Assembly: GCA_000333855.2 (NCBI GenBank) | Contig: CM007346.1 | Coordinates: forward strand, 838,365 to 902,364 | Source: Endotrypanum monterogeii | Taxonomy: Eukaryota > Euglenozoa > Kinetoplastea > Trypanosomatida > Trypanosomatidae | Length of the DNA: 64,000 nucleotides | Reading direction: 5' to 3' | In this document: in pieces, positions 38,130 through 48,985 of the stretch | Numbering within the stretch: position 1 is the stretch's first letter | How the letters are laid out: each line of letters opens with the position of its first letter | Translations under genes and position numbers: made by a program | The notes under the pieces: generated by a model | What the model saw: the letters and a program-made list of their open reading frames with translations, nothing else | What the model was told of the DNA's origin: nothing | Database searches by the model: none

Positions 38130-40367
38130 ATGCCGTCTCGTGTGACGATCCGCTGCTTCGCAGCCTACACCAGCGAGGCCGAGGAGAACGGTGGCGGACT
38201 CGTTCCTCTGTTTGTCGGCCGGGAGGACGGTACAGTGGAGCGATATGACACCATGAAGGATTCCGAGCTCGGTATTCCGTCTGTATGTTTCTACGCGCAT
38301 CGAAAGCCCGTCACGACCATTGTGGCTATTTCATCTGCAGATTTGTACACGTGTTCCCTGGATGGCACAGTGAAGCAGTGGGGGCTGGAGGATGCTGAGG
38401 GCGGTGGAACATTGCCACCCCCTGGCGGGTCCAGTGTGCGGCCGAGTCTCGTGAAGACGACGACTTTCCCCTTCGCAGTGCGCACCATGGTCCTGGAGGG
38501 CCCTGGGTCTTCAGGCAGCCAGCGGCTGTACCTAGGCGGCGACAACGGATCGCTCACGCTGATGGATGGCGACCGCCGAACCAGCTGGCCAGCACACGAC
38601 GGTAGCGCCCTGACAGCCATCGCAGTGGACTGGAACAACAAGGGATCCGTCGTGACAGGCGGCTCAGACGGGATCATCTACGTGTGGGATATGGAATCTT
38701 GTCGCCCAGTGTGTGAGCTACGTGGGCACACGGGCCCCATCACTTCGCTGACTATAGTGCCGGTTCCACCCAGCATCCCGGTGGTGCGGTCGAAGCGCAC
38801 CCATGTCGAGACTGAATCGATTGGGTCCTTCAATGAAAGGCCGTCATCGTTCGAGGTGAAGGACGTACTCGTGTATGCCGATGGCGATGAGGGCGGCGGT
38901 GACGGCAATGCCAGCTGTCTTCTGTCGTGCTCCGAAGACTGCACGCTAAAGGTTTGGGTTCTACCTGATCTACAAGAAGCCGTCGCGGAGGCAGACTTCA
39001 TGGATCAAGGCCACTCCCACGAACAGCAGCATGAGGGCACAGAGCTCAGTACCACCGTCCGCCGTCGAAGCACCGGGATCAGCTTCCAAGAGCCGGACAC
39101 CGGCAATGAGGCCGCCGAGGTGACAGGGGAAACGACGAATGTACCCGCTGCTGGTGAGGGCGGTGCCGCAGGTACTCCTGAAGCTGCCGCAACGGCGGTC
39201 GCTGACTCTGAGGGTGCCGCGGAGGAAGGGGCCGAGGCTGATGCTCCCAGCTCGCCCACGTCTGCGGCTGCAGGGTCAACGCAAGAGCTTATCAACCCCA
39301 AACTACGTTTTCTTCAGCAGCAGGCATCGGGTGTGGCCGCAAAATCTGCCCTCAAGGCACCGGAGCGCCGTTCTGTGCCTCACCAAAGTGCTCTCGGCAC
39401 TGTCGAGCTTCTTCATACCCCCTTCTCTTGCGCAACCGCGTCATCTACCGTGGATGGGGGCGATTCCGATGGCGGCGGCGGCGGTGGCTCATCGGTGCTG
39501 TTTATCGGCACCGCTGGGGGTTATGTGTATGGCCTCAAGGGCCGCCGTCTCGTGAAGGAGGTGTGTCAGCACAGGGCATATAATTTCCAGAAGATCCAAA
39601 AGGAGGTGCGCCATCTGCAGCGAACACTGAAGGATGGCGTCAAGGTCTATACGAAAACCGCTGCAACGAAGATGAAGGCAGTAGAAGCAAAGGAGCTCAA
39701 GATAGCAGCGAAGGCACGCCAGGCACAGCTTGCAAAGGATCGGGCAGCCAAAAAGAAAGAGGCTGAGGAGCGTCGCGCAGCCCGGCGCGCCGCTGCTGCC
39801 GCCGCAGCTGAGGAACGCTCTGATAGCGACGGTTACGACGAGGAGGACGAGGACGAGGCGTTTATGGAGGAGGACGAAGAAGAGTACGAAGAGTCGATCA
39901 TCGAGGAGGAAGAGGCAGAGGAGGACGGAGCTGAGCAGCAGGGGGATATTGCTGATGGCGCAGAAAAGAATGAGAACAGCACTGGCACTTCACCATTCGC
40001 TTCCACCGGGAAGTTTGCTGCGTCTCGACGACCGGCTTCATGGAAGAAGCTGACGGAAGAGCAGCGCGCATCCCTTGAGGAGTTCTTCGCTGCCCAGGAA
40101 AAGGAGCGTGATGAGCGCATCGCAGAGTTCCGGAAAGCGGTTGATGCACGTCTAGAGAGCTTGCAGCCACTGGCCAAGACACCGTATCATCGCTCTCGTG
40201 CTCAGTTTTTGAACCTGCCATACACCACCGTAGGCTCTGTTCGTGGCGGGTCTGCAGTTTTGTCGATAGCGGCCGCTTCTCTTGTGCCGGGGTATGATAA
40301 AGTTTACGTCGCCCAGGCGAACTCGATCGAAGCTGTTGCTGTGCAGTTCGGCATCACAAGGCTGTGA
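38130..40367 (+). CDS. WD40-repeat protein with acidic coiled-coil C-terminal half
   Basis: 745 residues. The N-terminal part (to about residue 290) contains five recognisable WD-type strands: VPLFVGREDGTVERYD, LYTCSLDGTVKQW, LYLGGDNGSLTLMDG, SVVTGGSDGIIYVWD and LLSCSEDCTLKVW. A low-complexity Ala/Glu/Gly linker follows (about 300-390). A further propeller-like strand, VLFIGTAGGYVYGLKG, lies at about 455-470. Then come a Lys/Ala-rich coiled coil (about 480-565) and an acidic stretch (about 570-615) rich in Asp and Glu. The C-terminus returns to beta-like sequence (YDKVYVAQANSIEAVAVQ), perhaps closing the propeller. WD40 propellers are protein-binding scaffolds; the specific complex is not visible. 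A trypanosomatid WD40 protein without a recognised orthologue is the safest call. Confidence 0.88.
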   Translation: MPSRVTIRCFAAYTSEAEENGGGLVPLFVGREDGTVERYDTMKDSELGIPSVCFYAHRKPVTTIVAISSADLYTCSLDGTVKQWGLEDAEGGGTLPPPGGSSVRPSLVKTTTFPFAVRTMVLEGPGSSGSQRLYLGGDNGSLTLMDGDRRTSWPAHDGSALTAIAVDWNNKGSVVTGGSDGIIYVWDMESCRPVCELRGHTGPITSLTIVPVPPSIPVVRSKRTHVETESIGSFNERPSSFEVKDVLVYADGDEGGGDGNASCLLSCSEDCTLKVWVLPDLQEAVAEADFMDQGHSHEQQHEGTELSTTVRRRSTGISFQEPDTGNEAAEVTGETTNVPAAGEGGAAGTPEAAATAVADSEGAAEEGAEADAPSSPTSAAAGSTQELINPKLRFLQQQASGVAAKSALKAPERRSVPHQSALGTVELLHTPFSCATASSTVDGGDSDGGGGGGSSVLFIGTAGGYVYGLKGRRLVKEVCQHRAYNFQKIQKEVRHLQRTLKDGVKVYTKTAATKMKAVEAKELKIAAKARQAQLAKDRAAKKKEAEERRAARRAAAAAAAEERSDSDGYDEEDEDEAFMEEDEEEYEESIIEEEEAEEDGAEQQGDIADGAEKNENSTGTSPFASTGKFAASRRPASWKKLTEEQRASLEEFFAAQEKERDERIAEFRKAVDARLESLQPLAKTPYHRSRAQFLNLPYTTVGSVRGGSAVLSIAAASLVPGYDKVYVAQANSIEAVAVQFGITRL

Positions 40368-40704
40368 TGGGTGATATCATACTCTACGGCCTGCGTATGT
40401 ACATCGGTTGTGTTGACATAGCGTGTCTTTTAATCTTCCAGTCCGACAGTCTTGCTCTTTGATGGCAAGTGATGGTAGTTCCCCCACCCCCGTCTCTCCC
40501 CTCTCCCTGCCTGCCAGCCTATCTGTTTCCCCCTTTTTTTCACTGTCGTACAAACACTATCACCTTGGCGAGCGCTGTTGCTGTTACTTTGTCATGGTTG
40601 CGGTACTGCATGCGATGGGACCACTGAGGGCGTCTGGTTGGTACGTATGTGGGTAACGCTGGGTACATCTTCTTCGCCTGAATACACACATACACACGCA
40701 CAGA

Positions 40705-40747
<43 letters not shown>

Positions 40748-41765
40748 TTTTGAGTATCATTTGCTTCTTGGTTCGTGGATGATGTATTGTGTACTTTTTG
40801 TTTTCTTGAAATGCTTTTTTTTTTTTCTGTCCTCTGGTGTTCATGTACATAGAAAACCTTTATGTGTGTTGTGCGTCGGCGAGTGACGACTTCGCTGTGG
40901 TTAACGTGCCTCTTACTTTTCCACAACACACATCGCCTCACATACACTGTCGCAACCCCTCCCTCCCTCTTTCTCCCCTTGGCTGATGTTTCTTTGCCCT
41001 CCGAAATCCAGCGCACTCCGCACTCATGTACGCGTAACCGTTCGCCCTCTTCCTCTTCTTCATTATGTGCTAGTCAGATACGTAAGTGAAATTGTCTGTG
41101 GCGAGCCGACACAGAGGGTGTCTAGGTATTCGTGCGCCGGCACGCAATGAAGCTCACGGGCTCTTGTTAGCAGTGACATGGCCGACACAGGTGAGTCACG
41201 GTGTTCGGCAACACAAATGGTGGGAGCGGGGTGGGGTTTGCCAAAGCTGTTCTCAACACCCCATCACACCGATACATACCTGTGTAAACGTAAATTTGTT
41301 TCTCTGCGCCTTTTTACCCACCGCGCGTCTTGCTCGGTAATGAGTCGGTGCGCAAGCGCGCTGCCTATACACCCATCCTTACTCGTTGCCCCAATCCCTT
41401 CGGTGCGCCTAGTAATGATCGCAGTGTGTGGGCATGTATGCGTCTCCCCGTCTTTCTGTGGGTGTGTGGAGCCAACATTTTCCACGTTGGCTGGCGTCGT
41501 GCTTTTCACCCAATGCTATGACTTCGTCCAATTCGCCAAGTGTCCTTCATCACCCTTCCCCCTTCTGGTTTTTTTTTTTTTCTCTATCCCGACATGTTTC
41601 TTTCTCTCGAAATGCAACCACTGCGTTCATCCACATCTCCCTTTCGTTCCCTTGACATCACGTTCTGTGGCCCCTCGCTTAACCTTCTCCCTTCTTCCGT
41701 TCCCCATAACACATGCATACATGCATTTACGTGGGCCTAATGTAAACCTATAATATATATACATG

Positions 41766-41796
<31 letters not shown>

Positions 41797-41947
41797 ATAT
41801 ATAATTTCTCGGCTCGTTCGTGCCAACGTGCACTTCACCCCCCCCCTCTATCTCGTCCTGTCTGATTTCTACAAACTACAAGTAGGGAATACACCCCAGC
41901 TTCTTTGCCTTTTTCTTTATTTCCCAGGCTGGCGCGCACTTCTAGCC
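40368..41947. other. intergenic region upstream of RPL35 copy 1
   Basis: No supported gene in 1.6 kb. Two long TA microsatellites (40712-40745 and 41751-41803), T-rich runs near 40816-40827 and 41568-41582, and a strong pyrimidine leader right before RPL35. A 191-codon open frame here runs through simple sequence and was not accepted. Confidence 0.6.
41899..41927 (+). promoter_or_regulatory. predicted spliced-leader acceptor, RPL35 copy 1
   Basis: Pyrimidine tract (about 41899-41925) directly followed by CCCAG with AG at 41926-41927, only 20 bases before the ATG. The short 5' leader is typical of ribosomal protein genes. Confidence 0.6.
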
Positions 41948-42331
41948 ATGTCCCACCACATGAAGATCAAGGATCTGCGCGAGAAGAGCAAGGATGATCT
42001 TCTCAAGACGCTGACGGAGTACAAGAAGGAGCTCTCGCAGCTGCGCGTGGTCCAGCAGACGGGCGGCGCCGAGACCCGCTTGGGCCGCATCCGCTCGATC
42101 CGCAAGAGCATCGCCCGCATCCTGACGGTGCTGAACCAGAACGAGCGCGACAACCTGAAGAAGTTCTACTCGGACCGCAAGCTGCGTAGCAAGACACCGA
42201 AGGTTCTGCGCCCGAAGCTGACGCACCGCCGCCGCCTTGCTCTGAGCGAAAACGAGAAGAACCGCAAGACGCTGCACCAGATGCGCCAGGCGCACAAGTT
42301 CCCTAAGCGCGTGTACGCTGTCAAGATTTAG
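41948..42331 (+). CDS. RPL35: 60S ribosomal protein L35 (uL29), copy 1
   Basis: 127 residues, MSHHMKIKDLREKSKDDLLKT at the start, then the uL29 core with ELSQLRVVQQTGG, RIRSIRKSIARILTVLNQ and the basic tail HQMRQAHKFPKRVYAVKI. uL29 sits at the polypeptide exit tunnel of the large subunit, where it helps dock the signal recognition particle and nascent-chain factors. Third positions are nearly all G or C, fitting high expression. The gene is repeated 1.46 kb downstream with an identical coding sequence up to the last sense codon; this copy ends ATT TAG. The 5' and 3' flanks of the two copies are unrelated, so the two mRNAs would have different untranslated regions. Confidence 0.96.
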   Translation: MSHHMKIKDLREKSKDDLLKTLTEYKKELSQLRVVQQTGGAETRLGRIRSIRKSIARILTVLNQNERDNLKKFYSDRKLRSKTPKVLRPKLTHRRRLALSENEKNRKTLHQMRQAHKFPKRVYAVKI

Positions 42332-43787
42332 GTTGCACTGCCAACGAGTCTATTCGGCGACCGTGGGCGGGGTGAGTCGGTGCGCGGCAGCTGGGATCTG
42401 GGCGCCTGGGGCTGTCCATGGAGGCATTTCTCCGCATTACAGATGAAAGGAGGTGATGTCGGCGCGCTATATTTCTGCGCGGTGCATAAGGAGTGAAGGT
42501 GAAGGTGGGGGAAGAGGATACTCGAGGGACATAAGTACATATTGGAGGCACGGTGTCAATCGCCTTCTTTCATTTCCTTCGTTCCTTACGCACTCTTAGC
42601 ATTTTGCCTCATCCGACGTTCCTACGCGTTGCTCTCCCATTCTTCTGTCGTGTGCTTGCGGAATGATCGTGTTTGGCATCGCCATGTGAAAATATGTCGT
42701 GCAAGCGCTTTTCGGTGGTTTCAATGCCGGAGGGGGAGTGGTAGCATCGCTGTCCCACTGCGCATGTAGTGACAGCAGCGTGCATGCTGGTCCTTTTTTT
42801 TGCCTCTCGCCCACTCCTGCTGGTCGACGTCCTGCCGTCTTCTCCCTTCTGTTTCCCTGCCCATTTTTTTCTTTGGCTGTTATTTATTATATATATAATT
42901 TCTTTCTTCAGTATAACCTTTTCCTTCCACAAACACAACAACGAAAAAAGGATGTCAACGGTGCATAGTGATCACGCAGCATTGACAGCGGAGAGAGGAC
43001 GCTGTGCTTCCCCACGGCCTCATAGCTTCTTTTCGCTTCCGATACACTGCACAGGCGCCATGCGCCGCTCCCTCGTTGCGGAAATGCTGCGGTGATGGGA
43101 TTCGTATTTTCGCTACCTTCGTATGCTTGCATTGTGTGAGTGTCGGTGGTTGAGGATCGCGTTTTCTCCCTCATGCGAGCCGGTTGGAATACTCACATGA
43201 CTCGCGCTGGCAGCGGTGACTAGGTTCCCATCCGACACGCACAAAAAAAAAGACCAGTCCGAGCCCATCGGACGGTAGAGTTGCGGTCGGTTGCGCTTGG
43301 CGAAGGGGGCCATGGCTTGCAGCAGCCATGGGGTGTGGCGATGGAAATATATATATATATATATATATCTCGATAGGGAAGGACGTGGCTCTGTGTACAA
43401 ATCTACCGTACGACTCGCCTCATATTGTTCTATGCTTACCCCGAAATCGTGGAGGCTACGTGCCCCACACTTTAACTCTTGAATCTTTTTTGTTTTTTCA
43501 CTTACATCACCTTTCGTGCTTTCTTTCCTCTCTCTGTTTGCGCGCGTGTACGTCTGTGTTTTTTTTTTTTGGCGGAACTGTGTGTGTGTGTGTGTGTGTG
43601 TGTGTTTGGGGTGGGCGTACACCGCATTCTCGCAATCACATCACTCTTACACACGTGGGGATCCGAAACGTGTGCGCTACCTCGTGTTGTACTCGTCATA
43701 TCTTATATATACCTATATCTATATCTTTTCACGTTGATCTTTGCTTCAACGAACACAGAGTGTGCACTCTTGGAGTTACCCAGAAAC
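42332..43787. other. intergenic region between RPL35 copies
   Basis: No supported gene. TA runs lie at 42886-42900 and 43347-43369, and a TG run at 43579-43604 next to a T12 run. The direct repeat of RPL35 on both sides makes this spacer prone to deletion by recombination. Confidence 0.6.
43726..43758 (+). promoter_or_regulatory. predicted spliced-leader acceptor, RPL35 copy 2
   Basis: Weaker pyrimidine tract (about 43726-43747) with the first AG at 43757-43758, 30 bases before the ATG. Confidence 0.45.
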
Positions 43788-44171
43788 ATGTCCCACCACA
43801 TGAAGATCAAGGATCTGCGCGAGAAGAGCAAGGATGATCTTCTCAAGACGCTGACGGAGTACAAGAAGGAGCTCTCGCAGCTGCGCGTGGTCCAGCAGAC
43901 GGGCGGCGCCGAGACCCGCTTGGGCCGCATCCGCTCGATCCGCAAGAGCATCGCCCGCATCCTGACGGTGCTGAACCAGAACGAGCGCGACAACCTGAAG
44001 AAGTTCTACTCGGACCGCAAGCTGCGTAGCAAGACACCGAAGGTTCTGCGCCCGAAGCTGACGCACCGCCGCCGCCTTGCTCTGAGCGAAAACGAGAAGA
44101 ACCGCAAGACGCTGCACCAGATGCGCCAGGCGCACAAGTTCCCTAAGCGCGTGTACGCTGTCAAGATCTAA
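43788..44171 (+). CDS. RPL35: 60S ribosomal protein L35 (uL29), copy 2
   Basis: Same 127-residue protein as the upstream copy, and identical at every nucleotide compared from the ATG to the last codon, which is ATC here against ATT upstream; the stop is TAA against TAG. Homology ends at the gene borders on both sides. This pattern points to recent gene conversion restricted to the coding region or strong homogenisation of the pair. Separate untranslated regions could give the two copies different stability or stage control. Confidence 0.96.
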   Translation: MSHHMKIKDLREKSKDDLLKTLTEYKKELSQLRVVQQTGGAETRLGRIRSIRKSIARILTVLNQNERDNLKKFYSDRKLRSKTPKVLRPKLTHRRRLALSENEKNRKTLHQMRQAHKFPKRVYAVKI

Positions 44172-45579
44172 GGAGGACATGAATCACTGGTAGAGTGGGG
44201 AGGATCGTGTGGGCGAACCGAAAAGATGAAGAGATTTTCTTTTCAGGAGGACGGGAGCATTCTATTACGGATGGGAATACGGTGGGCCAGCGCGGCGCAA
44301 TGTGTAACATCTTGTGGAGATGGACTAGGAAATAGCGGAGAGATGGTGCGTGTAGAGCACCAGAGGGGGACGGGGGCGGCTTGTTGATTTCCATACCCCC
44401 GTATGCAGCCACTACCTTCCTCGTCCCGTTTCCTGGGTGGCTTTATATTATTTTCGTTGCTACTGTTACGTCAGCGCGTCGTCTCTGTGCCCATAGTATC
44501 AGAAGAGTACACTCTACTTCGGTGTGTATGTCTGTGTGCGTGTGCGTGGGTATTTTTGCTTCTGCGTACTCTTCACGCGCTGAGCTATTTTCCCCTTCTC
44601 GTCCTCTCTTTTTCTCCTATGCTCTGGTCTTTCTTTTGCTTTCACGTGTAGTCGCCACTCCTCCCTCTTTCTTTTTCTTTGATTTTATTTCGTGGGCGCT
44701 ACCTCACTTTTGTGTGGCTTTTGCCCCTTTAAGCTGTTTCATTTCTGAGAAAACCGATCAATAAAAATATGCACTCTTAATCAAGTGAGCGGATGTCTCT
44801 CTCATGGACGATTAATGCCCTTGCGTCGAGGAGGCGGCGGTGCTGGCGAACGGGGTGGGGAAACAGCGGGCCTGTATGTTACACTATGCACCACTGCTTC
44901 CCCCCCCCCCCCCCCCCGAGGGCGTCAGGATTGTACCTGAGGGAGGGATGTGGGTACAGGATGCATTTCTTTGTGTTCTTCACACACCTCTCTTTCTGGC
45001 CACCTACCCTCTGTCCCCTCCCACTTATCCATCATTCTCCGACACCACCGCCTTTTTTTTTTTTTTCGAAGGTCTGTGTGTGTCTGTGTGCCTACTCAAG
45101 TCGGGTCTCTCTCCCTCTTCTCGCATGTTCATAACGTGTAAACTATTTTCACTTTTTTTTTTTTGCGCCAGGAACTGCTGAACTAAAGGCGCGAGTGTGC
45201 AGTGCACTCATTCACTTCTTCTCACCCCAACTCTGGATCTCTGGCACATCTCATGCGCTGCTTAGCTTTGAGGAAAGTTTTGCAGTGACTCGCTTCACTG
45301 CTTCACCTCAATTGAGACGTCTGCTTACGTTCTTTGCACACTGAGTGGGCAGACGTGCTCCCGTGCCCCGAATACGTCCCACCTCGTACTCTGTGCCGTC
45401 TGTGGCGGCGACTCACAGTTGGCAGTGTAGTGCCCTAAAGGTACTCAAGGAGAGGCTGTGAGGAAAAAAAAAGGGGGGCAGGTTGAGAAAGGCCGAGTCG
45501 CGGTGTGTCACCGTTGCACGAAGTAGCAGGAGGGGCACTTGCACACGCACGCACACACACACACACACATGTGTCGATT
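44172..45579. other. intergenic region
   Basis: No supported gene in 1.4 kb. It has a C16-18 run near 44900-44918, T-rich runs at 45053-45066 and 45153-45164, and a CA run at 45550-45569 immediately before the next ATG. A pyrimidine-rich stretch with several AGs lies near 45210-45265. Confidence 0.55.
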
Positions 45580-48210
45580 ATGCCTCATTTTCCTGTTGCT
45601 TCATCTTCTCTCGTAGCAGGCACTAGCTACACTAGCGGGGGCAGGGATGATGCTGTTACCTCAACAGAGGAACAGCTGTGTACTTCTCGTTTTTCGGGTG
45701 GTGTCGTCGGTTTCACAGCACAGTGTTCTGAAGTCGTTGCCGAGAGAAAGCTCTCGTCGTCGAGGTCGCTGGGCGGCGAAAAGCCTTCCCAGCACCACGG
45801 CGTCGTCGTCGAGGAGGCGCACGGGCGTGGCGCCACTGCCACTCCTCCTCGCTCTAGCGTGGGCGCCTTGGAAGAGCTGCATGCCACGGAGACGCGGCTA
45901 CGGCAGGCGCAGGAGGCAGAGCTGAGTGTGCTGACTCGCCTGCACTTACTCACGGAGGGTCTAGTCAATGCCTTGCAGCTGTCTACTGGTGTAGGTGTCC
46001 TGGGTGAGAAAGCAACAGATGCTCACGGAGACGGCAACGCCGAGGAGGACGTGGGACTCGCCGTTGAGGGCTTTTTTCGATCTTCTTTACCCACTGTTGT
46101 CGCATACCCCTCCACAGGGGGGGCTGAAGGGGTGAAGCACATCGCAGTGCGCCGCGTCACAATGCCATTGGCTGGCCTTTCTGCAGCTACACGGGAGCAG
46201 TACACCGCTCTACACGACACACTTACACGACACATTGGTAAAGTAGAGGCTGATATCGTAAGCCGAACGTCTCACGCTGCTGCAAGTAGCGTGTGCACTC
46301 CTGTTTCTAGGACACCACAACACTTTGATCCCTCGGCGCACTGCGATGTGAAGCCTTCCACACTCATTTCGCATGTCTCTCCGGTTGTCGGGGCTAGCAG
46401 CGTTGGCGCGTCGGCTGCAGCGTGCAAAACTGCTGAAGAGGCGGCTGGAGTTGCAGCCATGCCGACTATGCAGTCCCCCAACACAGACGAGGCGCAGAAG
46501 CATACACATTTTTCACCAAGGAGGATGCGTGACTGCTCGCCGTCTTCGCTACCGCAATCGGAAAGATGGCGCACAGCTACCACCACGGATGGTTTTTCTA
46601 AGCCGGAGGCCCCCACAGCAACAACCGGTTCGGGGGATGGCAGTGTTCGATGGCGAGCGGCAGTGCAGGGGTCGCCGCCAGCACCATTTTACGTCTACGG
46701 CCCACCACAAAAGTTGGTGGGGGATAAAAAGGACAGAGGGCCCCCAGGGAGAGCGCTGCTGTTTCCAGAGTTGCTGCCAGCTTATACTGAGGACGTGTAC
46801 GGGAAGTCGGCAGCGGTCGATATGGAAAATAATATGCGGGAAGAAACCGATCGCGGTCATCGAGGCGAGGAGGAACGTGGGGTCCCGCTGGCATCATCCA
46901 CGCCCGCAGAACCTACAAGTCCCACGGCGGCACCGACGCTCGGGTCCTTGCCATGTGCAGTGTCCGTGGCGTTTGGCAGCCCCATGTTTGTGTCCACTCC
47001 TCTATTTGGAGACTGCCGAGCCGCCACAGCTCACCTCCAAAAAGAAGGCGGCTGCGATCGTACAGATGAACAGTTCACACAGGACACACTCACACCGTCC
47101 TCTTCCCCGCCAAGATCGAGGATATTTCCGAATCGTTTTTCTCAGCCCCTTAGCGCCACCCCTCCTTCCGACTCCGGCGATGCAGGCGAGGAGGAGGAGC
47201 TGTACTTTCCTGCGCCGCCTGTCAGGGGGTATTGCTCTGTTGACAGTGGCCGAGCGCTCTCAGCTCATCACCAGGCCATGAGTCACGGTCTGAGTGCCGA
47301 TAAAAGCACCGACAGCGCCTGCATTTTTCCCAAATCTTTGAACAAAATTGTTTCGACAACTTCTCTTTGCCGTCGTGCGCCTGACGATGGTCATTACGCA
47401 ACAAATGACAAGTCGGAAAGAGCGCTTCAGTCGCGGAGATCCACGGGTGCGGTAGCTTTCTCAATCACACACATGAAGGGTCAAGGACAGGAAGCTCCGC
47501 TGCCAATGGCTAGTGACAGGCAGAGATCGCGCGTTTCATTGCTGTCACCAACGCCGACGTGTGTATCGAATGCCACAGATATACTGGCAACCATCACTCC
47601 TCTTTTGCTTTCATCTGCTTCGTCGCAAGGTTCCAAGAGCACCCTAGCGCGAGCGGCGCACCGAGGCAGTAACATTTACGGTGGCGCACTCACAAGGTCT
47701 GCGGAACTGAACACAGGTCATTGCCCGTCAACAGGTGCGTGCAAGCGAATACGGGGAGAGGATGGCGTGCGGGGGTGTGCCGACCGTGGAAAAGAGATAC
47801 ACACCGCGAAGCCATTGGAAGGATTGCCGTTTCTCGGTGTGGATGTCTCGCTGAACGCGGCCGCTGCGTGGGACCGATCGGCGCCCGGGCGATCGAACGA
47901 TACTCAACTAAGGATGCTGGCGATGGGGAGCTGCACTGGGGAGGGTAGCCTTGTCCCCAACATGTCCAACGAGCAGGACGCTCTCTGCAGCTACGTGCGA
48001 ACCCGTGAACGGCGAGTCGAGGATGTTGCACAGGCAGAGCGGGTCTTTGGCGCTGTACGCGCGGCATGTGGGCCATTGCCATGTGGTTCTTGGCCGACCC
48101 ATTCGCACGCTGGCGGGGGGAACGCTGAGAGCGATGTCTCGGAGTCGTTGCTCTCGCCTTCTCGTTCGCAGAACACGCCTCACCAGTTTTGGGACATAGG
48201 CTTTCCCTGA
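45580..48210 (+). CDS. disordered protein with CtIP/Sae2-like C-terminal signature (candidate)
   Basis: 876 residues from ATG 45580; the frame extends upstream only to a GTG. Most of it is Ser/Thr/Pro/Gly-rich and probably disordered. A short coiled coil lies at residues 94-135 (ALEELHATETRLRQAQEAEL and beyond). The last residues are SQNTPHQFWDIGFP, ending at the stop. The CtIP/Sae2/Ctp1 DNA-end-resection factors end their conserved C-terminal domain with a TP-x(2)-FW-x-x-x-FP motif; human CtIP reads NTPENFWEVGFPSTQ. About 60 residues earlier, YVRTRERR (805-812) resembles the V-R-x-K-x-x-R element of the same domain. A short N-terminal coiled coil, a long disordered middle and a small C-terminal domain is the CtIP layout. 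The CxxC pair and RHR motif are not clear, so this is a candidate only. Confidence 0.8.
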   Translation: MPHFPVASSSLVAGTSYTSGGRDDAVTSTEEQLCTSRFSGGVVGFTAQCSEVVAERKLSSSRSLGGEKPSQHHGVVVEEAHGRGATATPPRSSVGALEELHATETRLRQAQEAELSVLTRLHLLTEGLVNALQLSTGVGVLGEKATDAHGDGNAEEDVGLAVEGFFRSSLPTVVAYPSTGGAEGVKHIAVRRVTMPLAGLSAATREQYTALHDTLTRHIGKVEADIVSRTSHAAASSVCTPVSRTPQHFDPSAHCDVKPSTLISHVSPVVGASSVGASAAACKTAEEAAGVAAMPTMQSPNTDEAQKHTHFSPRRMRDCSPSSLPQSERWRTATTTDGFSKPEAPTATTGSGDGSVRWRAAVQGSPPAPFYVYGPPQKLVGDKKDRGPPGRALLFPELLPAYTEDVYGKSAAVDMENNMREETDRGHRGEEERGVPLASSTPAEPTSPTAAPTLGSLPCAVSVAFGSPMFVSTPLFGDCRAATAHLQKEGGCDRTDEQFTQDTLTPSSSPPRSRIFPNRFSQPLSATPPSDSGDAGEEEELYFPAPPVRGYCSVDSGRALSAHHQAMSHGLSADKSTDSACIFPKSLNKIVSTTSLCRRAPDDGHYATNDKSERALQSRRSTGAVAFSITHMKGQGQEAPLPMASDRQRSRVSLLSPTPTCVSNATDILATITPLLLSSASSQGSKSTLARAAHRGSNIYGGALTRSAELNTGHCPSTGACKRIRGEDGVRGCADRGKEIHTAKPLEGLPFLGVDVSLNAAAAWDRSAPGRSNDTQLRMLAMGSCTGEGSLVPNMSNEQDALCSYVRTRERRVEDVAQAERVFGAVRAACGPLPCGSWPTHSHAGGGNAESDVSESLLSPSRSQNTPHQFWDIGFP

Positions 48211-48948
48211 GTTTGGAGGGAAGAGGGCGAGAGGGCCGACGAGCACCGGAAAAGCTCAGAGAAAAAAAATGATGATGATGGGGTTCGCGCTTTCTCCCCC
48301 CTCGTCTTCTTTTTTCGCCTCACCAAGACGTTGAGGCCGTTATCCAACTTCACGGAGGGCATCCTCTTTGCGTGGCAGATGCTTCTCTCTCGAGGTAATG
48401 GAGGGGATAGCGCTGCTGCCATCTTTGCACTGCACGTCTGTTTGCCCTCCCCCCTGTCCTCCTCCCTCTTTTTTTTTCTTCCTCAGGCTTTGTCGTTCCT
48501 GCTCTTATTCGAGCAAACGAAGGGCAGCACTAGAAATGTAGACATATATTGCAGAGGCTTGAAGGTCCACCACCAGCAGAGGGTTCGAGGTGACATCCAT
48601 GGGGCCCGACATCAACGAAGCGCGCGTAGTTTGTCGTGCACAACGTCACGGGGAGGGGGGTGTCTGTGCGACCACGACGTAAGGGCACACCTCCCTTTTC
48701 CGTGACTCACCATTCCCTTCCCTTTCTTTTCTTCCCCATCCGTTTTTCCAGCAAGCATGTAGAGAGATTGAAGGGATGCTTTCTTGTTTTTACCCTTTTC
48801 TGAAGTGCCCCCTCATCACGCATCCGCACTTCACTTCTTCCTCCTTTTTTTTTCTGTCATTACGTTTTCCTTTGGTGTTGGTTTCGCTATGCTTCACTGC
48901 TGCACTTATACGCCCATCTCTCTTTCTTTCCCACATACTCAAACGGCT

Positions 48949-48985
<37 letters not shown>

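Noticed and set aside
41178..41753. 191-codon plus-strand frame before RPL35
   Set aside because: It reads through pyrimidine-rich leader and poly-T sequence, has no domain, and runs into the TA microsatellite.
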